Part shown: positions 1 through 5,758 of the stretch, in pieces
Layout of the letters: each line of letters starts with the position of its first letter
Position numbering within the stretch: the first letter of the stretch is position 1
NCBI GenBank assembly: GCA_036377055.1
Contig: DASUZD010000027.1
Coordinates: forward strand, 1 to 10,978
Direction: 5' to 3'
DNA: 10,978 nucleotides
Origin: DASUZD01 sp036377055
GTDB taxonomy: Bacteria; Actinomycetota; Thermoleophilia; Gaiellales; Gaiellaceae
The notes under the pieces: generated by a model
Told to the model about the DNA's origin: nothing
What the model saw: the letters and a program-made list of their open reading frames with translations, nothing else
Databases searched by the model: none
Translations under genes and position numbers: made by a program

Positions 1-382
1 CGAACCCGATCACGGTGAGGACGAACTGTCCCGCGTGGACGTTGCCCTCCTTGAAGCTGCTGTGCCCGGTGAGCGCCGCGATGCCGAAGAACACCGTCGC
101 CGAGACCATCGCCGTCAGGTGGAGCGTCGCCGTCTTCCAGAGCTCCGTCCCCCACTCGATCGTGAGCCAGTCTGCGAGGCCGCTCAGCGCCGTCGGCACA
201 GTCACGATCAGGCCGGCGAGGAGCGCGAGCCACCAGCCGTGCGTGGCGGCGTTGTTCGAGATGCCGGTGACGTCCGCGAGCGCAGCGATCGTCGCGAATG
301 TGTAGATCCCGATCGTCGCGTCGGTGAGCGGGGGGTGGAGCGGGTGCCCTGGCAACCCGCGGATGAGGTAGCCGAGCTTCAC
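1..382 (-). CDS. DUF2231-family integral membrane protein (3' end cut off by window)
   Basis: Reading the minus strand from a GTG at 382-380 gives 127 codons before the window edge. The N-terminus carries the DUF2231 signature: residues 11-21 read PGHPLHPPLTD, then come hydrophobic helices at about 23-36 and 50-66, a GLADW motif at 68-72, and a third helix at about 90-105. DUF2231 proteins are small multi-helix inner-membrane proteins with no firm biochemical role; some look like cytochrome- or heme-associated membrane proteins, so I claim no function. The GTG is the only workable start, because an in-frame TAG (397-395) lies five codons upstream and no ATG/GTG/TTG sits between. There is no Shine-Dalgarno sequence. 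TAGCAT 9 nt before the start could be the -10 of a leaderless transcript. Family assignment is by motif recognition; the truncation is only the window boundary. Confidence 0.85.
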   Translation of the reverse strand, partial: MKLGYLIRGLPGHPLHPPLTDATIGIYTFATIAALADVTGISNNAATHGWWLALLAGLIVTVPTALSGLADWLTIEWGTELWKTATLHLTAMVSATVFFGIAALTGHSSFKEGNVHAGQFVLTVIGF

Positions 383-391
383 GCGGCGCGG

Positions 392-397
392 ATGCTA
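392..397 (-). promoter_or_regulatory. candidate -10 element (TAGCAT) for the DUF2231 gene
   Basis: TAGCAT on the minus strand ends 9 nt before the GTG start of the DUF2231 gene. It fits the minimal TAnnnT -10 pattern at a distance that would place the transcription start at or next to the start codon. No clear -35 was found. The case rests on the same arrangement before other genes in the window. Confidence 0.35.
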
Positions 398-425
398 GTG
401 CATCGCGCGGTTCTGCGCAGGTGGG

Positions 426-590
426 CTAGACCTCGTGCGAGTCGAGAAAGGAGAGGAAGGCGGCGTGCTTCGCGAGGTAGGCCTCGATCTCGGCCAAACC
501 GGCGCCCGCCCAATCCTCCAGCCAGGTCTCGCTGAGGTCGTCTTCGATGTAGTGAAGACCGCGTTCGCTCATGAGCCGGATGATCGGCAT
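426..590 (-). CDS. 54-aa hypothetical protein
   Basis: A minus-strand ORF from ATG 590 to TAG 426 encodes 54 residues with an ordinary, acidic, aromatic-rich soluble composition. The central part reads HYIEDDLSETWLEDWAGAG and the tail is FLSFLDSHEV. A second in-frame ATG lies at 572-570. The frame is open upstream for about 30 codons but offers no ATG/GTG/TTG there, so 590 is the first usable start; no convincing Shine-Dalgarno precedes it. It is too short to appear in many annotations. A different minus-strand ORF crosses the same bases, but its product is arginine-rich and low-complexity, as expected of a wrong frame in GC-rich DNA. The gene lies 43 bp upstream of the DUF2231 gene on the same strand, so the two may be co-transcribed. 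I do not recognise the family and propose no function. Confidence 0.55.
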   Translation of the reverse strand: MPIIRLMSERGLHYIEDDLSETWLEDWAGAGLAEIEAYLAKHAAFLSFLDSHEV

Positions 591-662
591 GAGTTCGGAC
601 GGACGCCATAGGCCGAACGGCTCAACTTTGCGCGCGGCGAGACCTATTACGCTGCGCGGCCG

Positions 663-1460
663 GTGGCCGCCTTCCTACTCGTCAACCCGCGCGCCGGGGA
701 CGCTCGTCCTGCCCCGGAGGAGCTGGCCGAGGCCGCGGTCGCGCGCGGGATCGACGTGCACGTCCTGCGCGAGAGCGAGGATCCGGCCGAGCTGGCGCGC
801 GGCGCGAGCGCCGACGCGATCGGGATCGCCGGCGGCGACGGCTCGCTCGCGCCCGTCGCCGCTGTCGCCCGCGACCGGGACCTCCCCTTCGTCTGCGTCC
901 CGTACGGGACTCGCAACCACTTCGCCCGCGACCTCGGGCTCGACCGCGACGACCCGGTCGGCGCTCTCGCCGCCTTCCGAGGGCGGGAGCGGCGGATCGA
1001 CGTCGCGCGCGCCGGCGACCGCATGTTCCTGAACAACGTCTCGCTCGGCCTCTATGCGCAGCTCGTGCACCGGCGTGAGGAGCACCGCCGCAGGCGCGAC
1101 GCGCTCGCGCGGGTGCGCGCCCTCGCCATTCTCCTGCGGGAGCGGAAGCAGTTCGCGCTCACGGTCGACGGCCGTGCGATCGAGACGCCGGTCGCCCTCG
1201 TCGCGAACAACGCATATCTCCTCGAGCTGCTCTCGATCGGCGAGCGCGAGCGTCTCGACGAGGGCCTGCTCCACCTCTACGCGCTCACCGGGCTCGTCCG
1301 CAGCGAATGGCGGGAGCGCAGCGGCGAGCGGTTCACGATCGGCGGCGACGGGCCGGTGCTCGCGGCGGCGGTCGACGGCGAGCCGGCCGAGCTCGAGACG
1401 CCGATCGAGTTCAGGATCGAACCACGGACGCTACGCGTGCTCGTCCCGCCAGGCCGCTAG
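663..1460 (+). CDS. diacylglycerol kinase-family (DAGK/LCB5-type) lipid kinase
   Basis: The 265-aa product matches the DagK/YegS/sphingosine-kinase-like family, which phosphorylates a lipid hydroxyl with ATP at the inner face of the membrane. Visible landmarks are N-terminal NPRAG (8-12) and the nucleotide-binding GGDGS (57-61). These are followed by VPYGTRNHFARDLGL (79-93), the equivalent of the usual PxGTxNDFAR; NNVSLGLYA (124-132); and a C-terminal VDGEP (237-241) from the beta-sandwich domain. Length is slightly short for the family (about 290-310 aa), but both domains are present. GTG at 663 directly begins the first beta strand (MAAFLLVNPRAG), so the start is well placed; there is no Shine-Dalgarno. 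TATTAC at 645-650 may be its -10. The 3' end overlaps the converging Nudix gene by 30 bp. The lipid substrate cannot be read from sequence. Confidence 0.92.
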   Translation: MAAFLLVNPRAGDARPAPEELAEAAVARGIDVHVLRESEDPAELARGASADAIGIAGGDGSLAPVAAVARDRDLPFVCVPYGTRNHFARDLGLDRDDPVGALAAFRGRERRIDVARAGDRMFLNNVSLGLYAQLVHRREEHRRRRDALARVRALAILLRERKQFALTVDGRAIETPVALVANNAYLLELLSIGERERLDEGLLHLYALTGLVRSEWRERSGERFTIGGDGPVLAAAVDGEPAELETPIEFRIEPRTLRVLVPPGR

Positions 1461-1940
1461 CACCTCTGCGACGTTCGTGAAGGCGATCTCCTCCTCGGGC
1501 GGGAGCTCGGCCTTCGCGAACCAGCGCAACTCCGAGACGTCGTCGGCGGCCCGGGGCTCGCCTCCGACCGCGCGAGCGAGCCAGTAGAGGTTGAGCGTCG
1601 ATCGCGCGTCGGTGCCGCCGCCGTACCGGTCCATCCAGATCCCGAAGAGCCGCTCCGGCTCGATCTCGAGGCCCGTCTCCTCGGCCAGCTCGCGAACCGT
1701 CGCGTCCAGCGGGTGCTCGTCCTCGTCGACGAAGCCGCCCGGAAGGTCCCACTTTCCGTGCTCGACCTCGGCCGCCCGGCGCGCGAGCAGGATCCGTCCC
1801 TGCTCGTCGACGACCAGCGCGGACGCCGTCGGCGCCGGGTTCGCGTAGACGACGTAGCCGCACGCCTGGCATTCGACGCGGTCGGGCGCGCCCTCGACCT
1901 CGGCGCCGCACCGCGGGCAGAACCTCCAGCCATGCAGCAT
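1431..1940 (-). CDS. Nudix hydrolase with N-terminal zinc ribbon
   Basis: This 169-aa protein has an N-terminal CxxC...CxxC zinc ribbon (Cys8, Cys11, Cys24, Cys27) followed by a Nudix domain. The Nudix box GX5EX7REUXEEXGU is complete: Gly69, Glu75, Arg83-Glu84, Glu87-Glu88, Gly90-Leu91. Such proteins hydrolyse nucleoside diphosphates linked to another moiety, using Mg2+ held by the REUXEE glutamates. The ribbon is shared with NudC-like and ADP-ribose-type enzymes, but the substrate is not determinable here. I chose ATG 1940 because AGGCGG lies 6 nt upstream; ATG 1946 is two codons longer but has no space for a ribosome site. The ORF stays open back to 2087, but codon bias collapses before 1946 and that part runs antisense to a better-supported small gene. 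The last 30 bp overlap the lipid kinase tail-to-tail. Confidence 0.93.
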   Translation of the reverse strand: MLHGWRFCPRCGAEVEGAPDRVECQACGYVVYANPAPTASALVVDEQGRILLARRAAEVEHGKWDLPGGFVDEDEHPLDATVRELAEETGLEIEPERLFGIWMDRYGGGTDARSTLNLYWLARAVGGEPRAADDVSELRWFAKAELPPEEEIAFTNVAEVLAAWRDEHA

Positions 1941-1950
1941 CGCCATCCGC

Positions 1951-1978
1951 CTACATTTACATCTACATCCACCTACAT
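1951..1978. repeat. TACAT-type short repeat in a divergent promoter region
   Basis: Plus strand: CTACAT (1951-1956), TTACAT (1957-1962) and CTACAT (1963-1968) stand head to tail, and a fourth CTACAT (1973-1978) follows after 4 nt. The island is A/T-rich compared with everything around it. It fills the 57-bp gap between the divergent Nudix and small acidic-protein genes. On the minus strand each unit reads ATGTAG or ATGTAA, a start codon directly followed by a stop. TACATT at 1952-1957 would also serve as a -10 for the plus-strand pair. Whether this is a promoter, an operator or a leader element is inference. Confidence 0.6.
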
Positions 1979-1985
1979 CATCGTC

Positions 1986-1991
1986 AGGAGG
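1986..1991 (+). promoter_or_regulatory. strong ribosome binding site AGGAGG for the small acidic protein
   Basis: A perfect AGGAGG sits exactly 6 nt before GTG 1998. It is one of the best Shine-Dalgarno sequences in the window. It decides the strand and start of the small gene that follows. Confidence 0.75.
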
Positions 1992-1997
1992 CTCGCC

Positions 1998-2126
1998 GTG
2001 GAGGATCCCCCGACCCCGACCGACGAAGAGCACGAGCAGGGCCACGAACGGCGCCAGGACGAGGAGGCAATGCGCGGCGCGGGCCACGACGATCCGGACG
2101 CGGCGGCGAAGGAAGACGACGAGTGA
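1998..2126 (+). CDS. 42-aa highly acidic small protein
   Basis: GTG 1998 to TGA 2126 encodes 42 residues, of which 17 are Asp/Glu, 4 Lys/Arg and 3 His. There are almost no hydrophobics, so the product is probably disordered. Support for a real gene: AGGAGG 6 nt upstream, G/C at the third position in 36 of 42 codons, and a GTGA overlap with the next gene, so its stop codon shares bases with the start of the cyclic-nucleotide-binding protein. This implies translational coupling and a two-gene operon. The opposite strand also has an open frame that would add a hydrophobic N-terminus to the Nudix protein, but acidic codons always give Leu/Val-rich antisense, and that frame loses codon bias before the Nudix start. 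No family is recognised; a charged partner or adaptor of the coupled protein is only a guess. Confidence 0.62.
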   Translation: MEDPPTPTDEEHEQGHERRQDEEAMRGAGHDDPDAAAKEDDE

Positions 2127-2494
2127 GCCCTCGGCACGTCCCGGCGACGGTCCACGAGCTGACGCGAGTCGCGCTCCTCGCCGGCCTGCCGGGCGAGACG
2201 CTCGCGACGCTCGCGCGGCGCATGACGCGCGAAGAGTTTCCCGCCGGTGCGATGATCGTCCGCGAGGGAGAGGACGACGACCGCTTCTACGTCGTCCTGA
2301 ACGGAATCGTGGCCGCGACGACGGAGAGCCTCGGCCCGCGGCGCGTGCTGCGACCCGGCGAATACTTCGGCGAGGTGGCGGCAGCGCTCGGCGTTCCGCG
2401 GACGGCGACCATCCACGCGATGTCGCCGGTGACGGTCGCGAGCTGTGACCGCGAGACGTTCGAGGAGCTCGTGCGGCCGCTGTTCGCCGATTAG
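2123..2494 (+). CDS. stand-alone cyclic nucleotide-binding domain protein
   Basis: The 123-aa product is a single CRP/cNMP-binding-like beta-roll domain. It opens with the usual short helix (LLAGLPGETLATLARRM, about 18-34), continues through REGEDDDRFYVVLNG (47-61), and reaches the phosphate-binding cassette region PGEYFGEVA (78-86) and RTATI (93-97). Gly83-Glu84 and Arg93 sit where ribose and phosphate are bound in cAMP/cGMP binders, so ligand binding is plausible. There is no C-terminal helix-turn-helix or any other output domain; it ends where a CRP-type regulator would continue. It therefore probably acts by binding a partner, possibly the small acidic protein encoded just upstream. The GTG start overlaps the upstream TGA, with GAAGGA about 9 nt before it. 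The 3' end overlaps the convergent hydrolase gene by 4 bp. Confidence 0.9.
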   Translation: MSPRHVPATVHELTRVALLAGLPGETLATLARRMTREEFPAGAMIVREGEDDDRFYVVLNGIVAATTESLGPRRVLRPGEYFGEVAAALGVPRTATIHAMSPVTVASCDRETFEELVRPLFAD

Positions 2495-3303
2495 CCGGGC
2501 ACTGCCTCGGCGAGGACCGCGTCCGAGAGCCGAGGCCACGCCTCCCGCGCCCACTCGCCGAACGTCATGTCCGTCAGGCACGCAAGGGCGAGCCGCGCCT
2601 CCGGGTCGACCCATAGGAACGTCCCCGTCCGGCCGAAGTGGCCGAAGGTCGCTGGCGAGTTCCGCGCTCCGGTCCAGTGCGGCTCCTTCGCGTCGCGAAG
2701 CTCGAGGCCGAGCCCCCAGTCGTTCGGCGCCATGCGCCCGAACCCGGGCAGGACGCCGTTGAGCCCCGGGAACGCGACCGACGTCGCCTCGGCGAGCGTC
2801 TCCGGCGCCACGAGGGACGGCGCGAGCAGCTCCCGACCGAGCGCGGCCAAGTCGTCGACCGACCCTCGGAGACCCGATGCGGGAGAGCCCTCGAGCCGCG
2901 CCGACATGCCGAGCGGCTCCAGCACCGCGCCGCGAAGATACGCCTCGAACGGCATCTCGGCGGCCTCGGCGATTACTTCGCCCACGAGCTCGAAGCCGGA
3001 GTTCGAGTAGATCCGACGCTCCCCGGGCTTCGCGATCGCAGCGGGCCCGTCCGGAGCGAGCCCCGAGGCGTGTGCGAGCAGGTGCCTGATCGTCGAGCCG
3101 GGAGGACCGGCGCTGTCGTCCAGGTCGATCGTGCCCTCCTCGGCCGCGACGAGCGCGGCCAGCGCCGTCGCGGGCTTCGTCACCGACGCCCACGGGAGCG
3201 AGAGCTCGCGCGGCCCGTGCGCCGCTCGCGTTCCCTCCGGGCCGACGACGGCGACGGCCGCGTTCCTCGCCGGCCACTCGTCCACTTGCCGCAGCGCGTG
3301 CAC
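2491..3303 (-). CDS. beta-lactamase-family serine hydrolase (class C / esterase EstB-like fold)
   Basis: This 270-aa protein has the three active-site boxes of the serine beta-lactamase/DD-peptidase fold. They are the SxxK nucleophile motif SVTK at 40-43, the YSN motif at 99-101, and an HFG (HxG) triad at 222-224 replacing KTG, typical of class C-like esterases and peptidases. It also has the family's RHLLAHASGL (73-82). No signal peptide is visible, so it is likely cytoplasmic, unlike resistance beta-lactamases. At 270 aa it is compact for the family (usually 330-400). It is probably an esterase or D-amino-acid peptidase rather than a resistance enzyme, though the substrate is unknown. The GTG start at 3303 has no Shine-Dalgarno; TAGTAT lies 8 nt upstream, consistent with a leaderless transcript divergent from the Rid-family gene. 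Confidence 0.9.
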   Translation of the reverse strand: MHALRQVDEWPARNAAVAVVGPEGTRAAHGPRELSLPWASVTKPATALAALVAAEEGTIDLDDSAGPPGSTIRHLLAHASGLAPDGPAAIAKPGERRIYSNSGFELVGEVIAEAAEMPFEAYLRGAVLEPLGMSARLEGSPASGLRGSVDDLAALGRELLAPSLVAPETLAEATSVAFPGLNGVLPGFGRMAPNDWGLGLELRDAKEPHWTGARNSPATFGHFGRTGTFLWVDPEARLALACLTDMTFGEWAREAWPRLSDAVLAEAVPG

Positions 3304-3310
3304 GGCGCGC

Positions 3311-3317
3311 GATACTA
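3311..3317. promoter_or_regulatory. overlapping divergent -10 elements
   Basis: The bases GATACTA serve two strands. The minus strand reads TAGTAT (3317-3312), 8 nt before GTG 3303 of the hydrolase. The plus strand reads GATACT (3311-3316), 10 nt before ATG 3327 of the Rid protein. Only 23 bp separate the two starts, so both transcripts must begin at or close to their start codons and polymerase could occupy only one side at a time. This is inference from spacing. Confidence 0.4.
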
Positions 3318-3326
3318 GTGGCCTTC

Positions 3327-3710
3327 ATGGAGCGCTGGCTCGTCCCGGCGGAGTCGCCGTTCGCCGCCACCGTCGGCTACTCGCGCGCAGTGCGCGTCGG
3401 CCAGCACGTCCACGTGTCCGGAACTGCGCCGATCATGCCGGACGGCGCCGATCCGCCACCGGGGCCGTACGGCCAGGCGAAGCGGTGCCTCCTGATCATC
3501 GCCGGCGCGCTGCTCGAGGTCGGCGCGACGCCGGCCGACGTCGTCCGGACGCGCATCTTCCTGACGGCGCCCGAGCATTGGGACGAGGTCGGCCGCGCGC
3601 ACGGCGAGATGTTCGGCGACGTGCGGCCGGCGAGCGCGATGGTCGTCGTCGCCAGCCTGCTCGACCCGCGCTGGCTGGTCGAGATCGAGGCCGACGCGTT
3701 GATTGCATAA
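3327..3710 (+). CDS. Rid (YjgF/YER057c/UK114) family protein lacking the catalytic arginine
   Basis: The 127-aa product has the Rid family pattern: GYSRAVRVGQHVHVSGTAP (17-35), a helix with LEVGATPADVVRTRIFLT (63-80), and a C-terminal strand LVEIEADALI (117-126). RidA hydrolyses reactive enamine/imine intermediates using an arginine in a PARS-type loop (Arg105 in E. coli RidA). Here the matching segment reads RPASAM (100-105), with Ser where that Arg should be. By what is known of Rid subfamilies, those without this Arg are not imine deaminases, so I leave the symbol blank. The conserved Glu (EIEA) is present. ATG 3327 gives the usual family N-terminus; an in-frame GTG at 3318 would add three residues and lies inside the promoter-like bases. 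The ligase gene follows 27 bp downstream on the same strand, suggesting an operon. Confidence 0.9.
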   Translation: MERWLVPAESPFAATVGYSRAVRVGQHVHVSGTAPIMPDGADPPPGPYGQAKRCLLIIAGALLEVGATPADVVRTRIFLTAPEHWDEVGRAHGEMFGDVRPASAMVVVASLLDPRWLVEIEADALIA

Positions 3711-3737
3711 CTCGCGCGCGGGAAGATTGACGCCACC

Positions 3738-4934
3738 GTGAAGCAGATCTATCCCGCCTCGATCACCGGCAAGAGCTTCGCCGCGGGCGGAAGCGTGCTC
3801 GACCACGCCTTCGGCAAGAGCGACCCGTACACGCTTGGAGTCGAGGAGGAGTACATGCTCCTCGACGGCGAGACGTTCGACCTCGTGCAGCACATCGACA
3901 CGGTCCTCGCGGCCACGACCGGACACGAGCTCGAATCCCGGATCAACCCGGAGCTGATGCAGTCGGTGCTGGAGATCGCGACGCCGGTCTGCCGCACGGC
4001 GTCCGACGTCGAGAACGAGCTGCGCAAGCTGCGCGGCTACGTGGGCGAGATCGCGCGCGAGCGCGGGATGCGCGTCGGCTCCGCCGGGACGCACCCGTTC
4101 TCGCTGTTCGAGCGGCAGCGCATCACGGCCCGCGACCGCTACCGGAACCTCGTCGACCAGATGCAGTACGTCGCGCGACGCGAGTTGATCTTCGGCATGC
4201 ACGTCCACGTCGCGGTCGACGACCCCGAGAAGGCGATCCAGGTCGTGAACGGCCTCCTCGTGCACGTCGCGCCGCTGCTCGCGTTGTCGGCCTCGTCGCC
4301 GTTCTGGCGCGGCGAGCCGACCGGGCTCGCGTCGAGCCGGCAGATGGTCTTCGCGGCGTTTCCGCGCTCGGGCCCCCCGCCGCGGTTCGACAGCTACAGC
4401 GAGTACGCGGAGGTCGTCGGGCAGCTGGAGAAGACGGGCTGCATTGCCGACTACACGCACATCTGGTGGGACATCCGTCTCCACCCGCGGCTGGGCACGA
4501 TCGAGATCCGGATCTGCGACGCCGTCACGCGCGTCGAGGACGCTGTCGCGCTGACCGCGTACTGCCAGGCGCTCGTCAAGCACTTCTGCGAGCTGCACGA
4601 GCGCGGCGAGACGATCCCGTCGTACCACCGCATCCTCACGACCGAGAACAAGTGGCTCGCCGCGCGGTACGGCCTCGAGGCGCCGGTCATGGACCTCGTG
4701 ACCGGCCGGCGGAACCGCGTGTCCGTCGCGCAGCTCGTCCGCCGGACGCTGCGAGACCTCGACGCGCACGCGCGGGAGTTGGGCTCCGAGCGCGAGCTGG
4801 AGGGCGTCCGCGACATCCTCGCGCGCGGGAACGGCGCCGACCGCCAGCTCCGCGTCTTCAATGCCAACCGCGACATCGTCGAGGTCGTCTCCGAGATCGC
4901 GAACGCGACCGAGGACGCGGCGGTTCCGGCCTAG
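3738..4934 (+). CDS. ybdK: carboxylate-amine ligase, YbdK/GCS2 family (glutamate-cysteine ligase-like)
   Basis: The 398-aa protein belongs to the GCS2 family, ATP-dependent ligases that join a glutamate-type carboxylate to an amine through an acyl phosphate. Landmarks are LGVEEEYMLLD (33-43, metal/ATP-binding glutamates), RVGSAGTHPFS (112-122), FGMHVHV (152-158), HIWWDIRLHPRLGTIEIRI (241-259) and ENKWLAARYGLEAPVMD (303-319). Length and motif order match YbdK, which has weak gamma-glutamylcysteine synthetase activity in E. coli. The true substrate in actinobacteria is not settled; homologues in this phylum may act outside glutathione synthesis. The GTG start has no strong Shine-Dalgarno (GGGAAG 12 nt upstream). 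It gives a 32-residue leader before the first motif, within the usual range. The stop lies 3 bp from the stop of the converging exported protein, leaving no room for a separate terminator. Confidence 0.94.
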   Translation: MKQIYPASITGKSFAAGGSVLDHAFGKSDPYTLGVEEEYMLLDGETFDLVQHIDTVLAATTGHELESRINPELMQSVLEIATPVCRTASDVENELRKLRGYVGEIARERGMRVGSAGTHPFSLFERQRITARDRYRNLVDQMQYVARRELIFGMHVHVAVDDPEKAIQVVNGLLVHVAPLLALSASSPFWRGEPTGLASSRQMVFAAFPRSGPPPRFDSYSEYAEVVGQLEKTGCIADYTHIWWDIRLHPRLGTIEIRICDAVTRVEDAVALTAYCQALVKHFCELHERGETIPSYHRILTTENKWLAARYGLEAPVMDLVTGRRNRVSVAQLVRRTLRDLDAHARELGSERELEGVRDILARGNGADRQLRVFNANRDIVEVVSEIANATEDAAVPA

Positions 4935-4937
4935 GCC

Positions 4938-5720
4938 CTAACCGACCGGAATTCGTCCCGTCGTCGCGGCGCTCGGGAGCCAGCCGCGGTCCGGGAGGAA
5001 GCGAACGCGGAACTGCACCGACCGATTCGCATCCAGCGCGATTCTCGCCGCGCAGGACTGCCGGGTGAGCGTCACGCGGCGCACCTCGTGCCAGCGTCCT
5101 CGGCCCTCGGAGCGCCGGTCGAAGGCGCAGAGGCCCGCCGGCCTTCCGGCCGCGGAAGTGACGGAGGCCCTCAGGAGCACCGATGCGCCGGCCGACGGCA
5201 ACGTTCGGGGCACCGGCCGGAGCCGGGTCAGGGTGCGGTGGCTGACGCGGGCGACGAACGTGAAGGTCTGCTGGTAGCCGAAGTCGGCCCAGAGCGTCGC
5301 GACGCCGGTCCACGGGACGTTGCGCCAGCTCCAGCGGAACGAGTGCGAGTCGCAGCTCGGGCCTGCGTGCTTGACCGGCGTCTGAAACGTCGCCTTCGCC
5401 GTCTGGAGCGTCGCGTCGCGGACCGACGGGGCGTAGAGCCACATCGCGTCGAGGCAGAGTCCCGGCGTTCCCTCGCTGCCGCTGCCGGCGATTCGATCGC
5501 CGGCGAAGACGCGCACGCGCCAGAACGCGTGGCCGAAGTCGGTGCCGGAGGAGCCTCCGCCGGGGATGTCGTGCGCGCCGATGCCGTCCTCGGGCTCGCC
5601 GAACTGGACGAGCGGAGCGTTCGCGATCGCGGTTCCTCCTTCGGCCGCGGACGCCGGCGCGCTTAGCGCGAGTGCAAACGCCGCCAACGCGAGCGGAACG
5701 AGCGCGCCCTTCCCGGCCAC
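4938..5720 (-). CDS. secreted protein of unknown function with C-terminal beta-sandwich-like half
   Basis: The 260-aa product begins with a clear Sec signal peptide: Lys4, a hydrophobic core at about 6-20, and an APASA cleavage region near 25, giving a mature protein of about 235 aa. Four cysteines (Cys89, Cys123, Cys198, Cys223) fall two per half, consistent with two disulfides in an exported protein. The C-terminal half (about 155-260) has the rhythm of an actinobacterial Ig-like/beta-sandwich repeat (VLLRASVTSAAGRPAGL ... VQFRVRFLPDRG). The N-terminal half is rich in Gly and Trp and resembles no family I know. GTG 5720 is chosen because it begins the signal peptide; there is no Shine-Dalgarno. 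A perfect TTGACA lies upstream over the previous gene's stop. It is the third minus-strand exported-protein gene in a row and may be partly read through from the propeller genes. Confidence 0.8.
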   Translation of the reverse strand: MAGKGALVPLALAAFALALSAPASAAEGGTAIANAPLVQFGEPEDGIGAHDIPGGGSSGTDFGHAFWRVRVFAGDRIAGSGSEGTPGLCLDAMWLYAPSVRDATLQTAKATFQTPVKHAGPSCDSHSFRWSWRNVPWTGVATLWADFGYQQTFTFVARVSHRTLTRLRPVPRTLPSAGASVLLRASVTSAAGRPAGLCAFDRRSEGRGRWHEVRRVTLTRQSCAARIALDANRSVQFRVRFLPDRGWLPSAATTGRIPVG

Positions 5721-5729
5721 CGCCGGAGG

Positions 5730-5758
5730 AGCGTCTCACCGCCCGGCGGGAGTGTCAA
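5730..5758 (-). promoter_or_regulatory. candidate promoter: TTGACA - 17 bp - GACGCT
   Basis: On the minus strand a perfect -35 hexamer TTGACA (5758-5753) is followed after 17 bp by GACGCT (5735-5730). The latter keeps only the most conserved A and final T of a -10. It ends 9 nt before GTG 5720. The -35 overlaps the TGA stop of the upstream propeller gene (CGT-TGA-CA), so chance is a real possibility. Confidence 0.35.

Noticed and set aside
35..535. 166-aa plus-strand ORF over the DUF2231 and 54-aa genes
   Set aside because: Arginine- and proline-rich low-complexity product with no domain; the minus strand of 1-382 encodes a recognisable DUF2231 protein.
1941..2087. N-terminal extension of the Nudix protein with a hydrophobic segment
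   Set aside because: It runs antisense to an acidic ORF, which automatically yields Leu/Val-rich sequence. Third-position G/C is lost between about 1947 and 1985, and a well-spaced AGGCGG supports the start at 1940.
1713..2126. 137-aa plus-strand ORF extending the small acidic protein upstream
   Set aside because: Its first part is antisense to the Nudix domain and crosses the A/T-rich repeat. AGGAGG 6 nt before GTG 1998 marks the likely start.
2491..3303. Antibiotic-resistance beta-lactamase
   Set aside because: The active-site boxes fit the broad serine beta-lactamase/esterase fold, but there is no signal peptide and the third box is HFG rather than KTG, so a resistance role is not supported.
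3315..4769. 484-aa minus-strand ORF opposite the Rid protein and ligase
   Set aside because: It has long antisense Asp/Arg/Val-rich composition; the plus strand encodes two well-recognised families in this interval.
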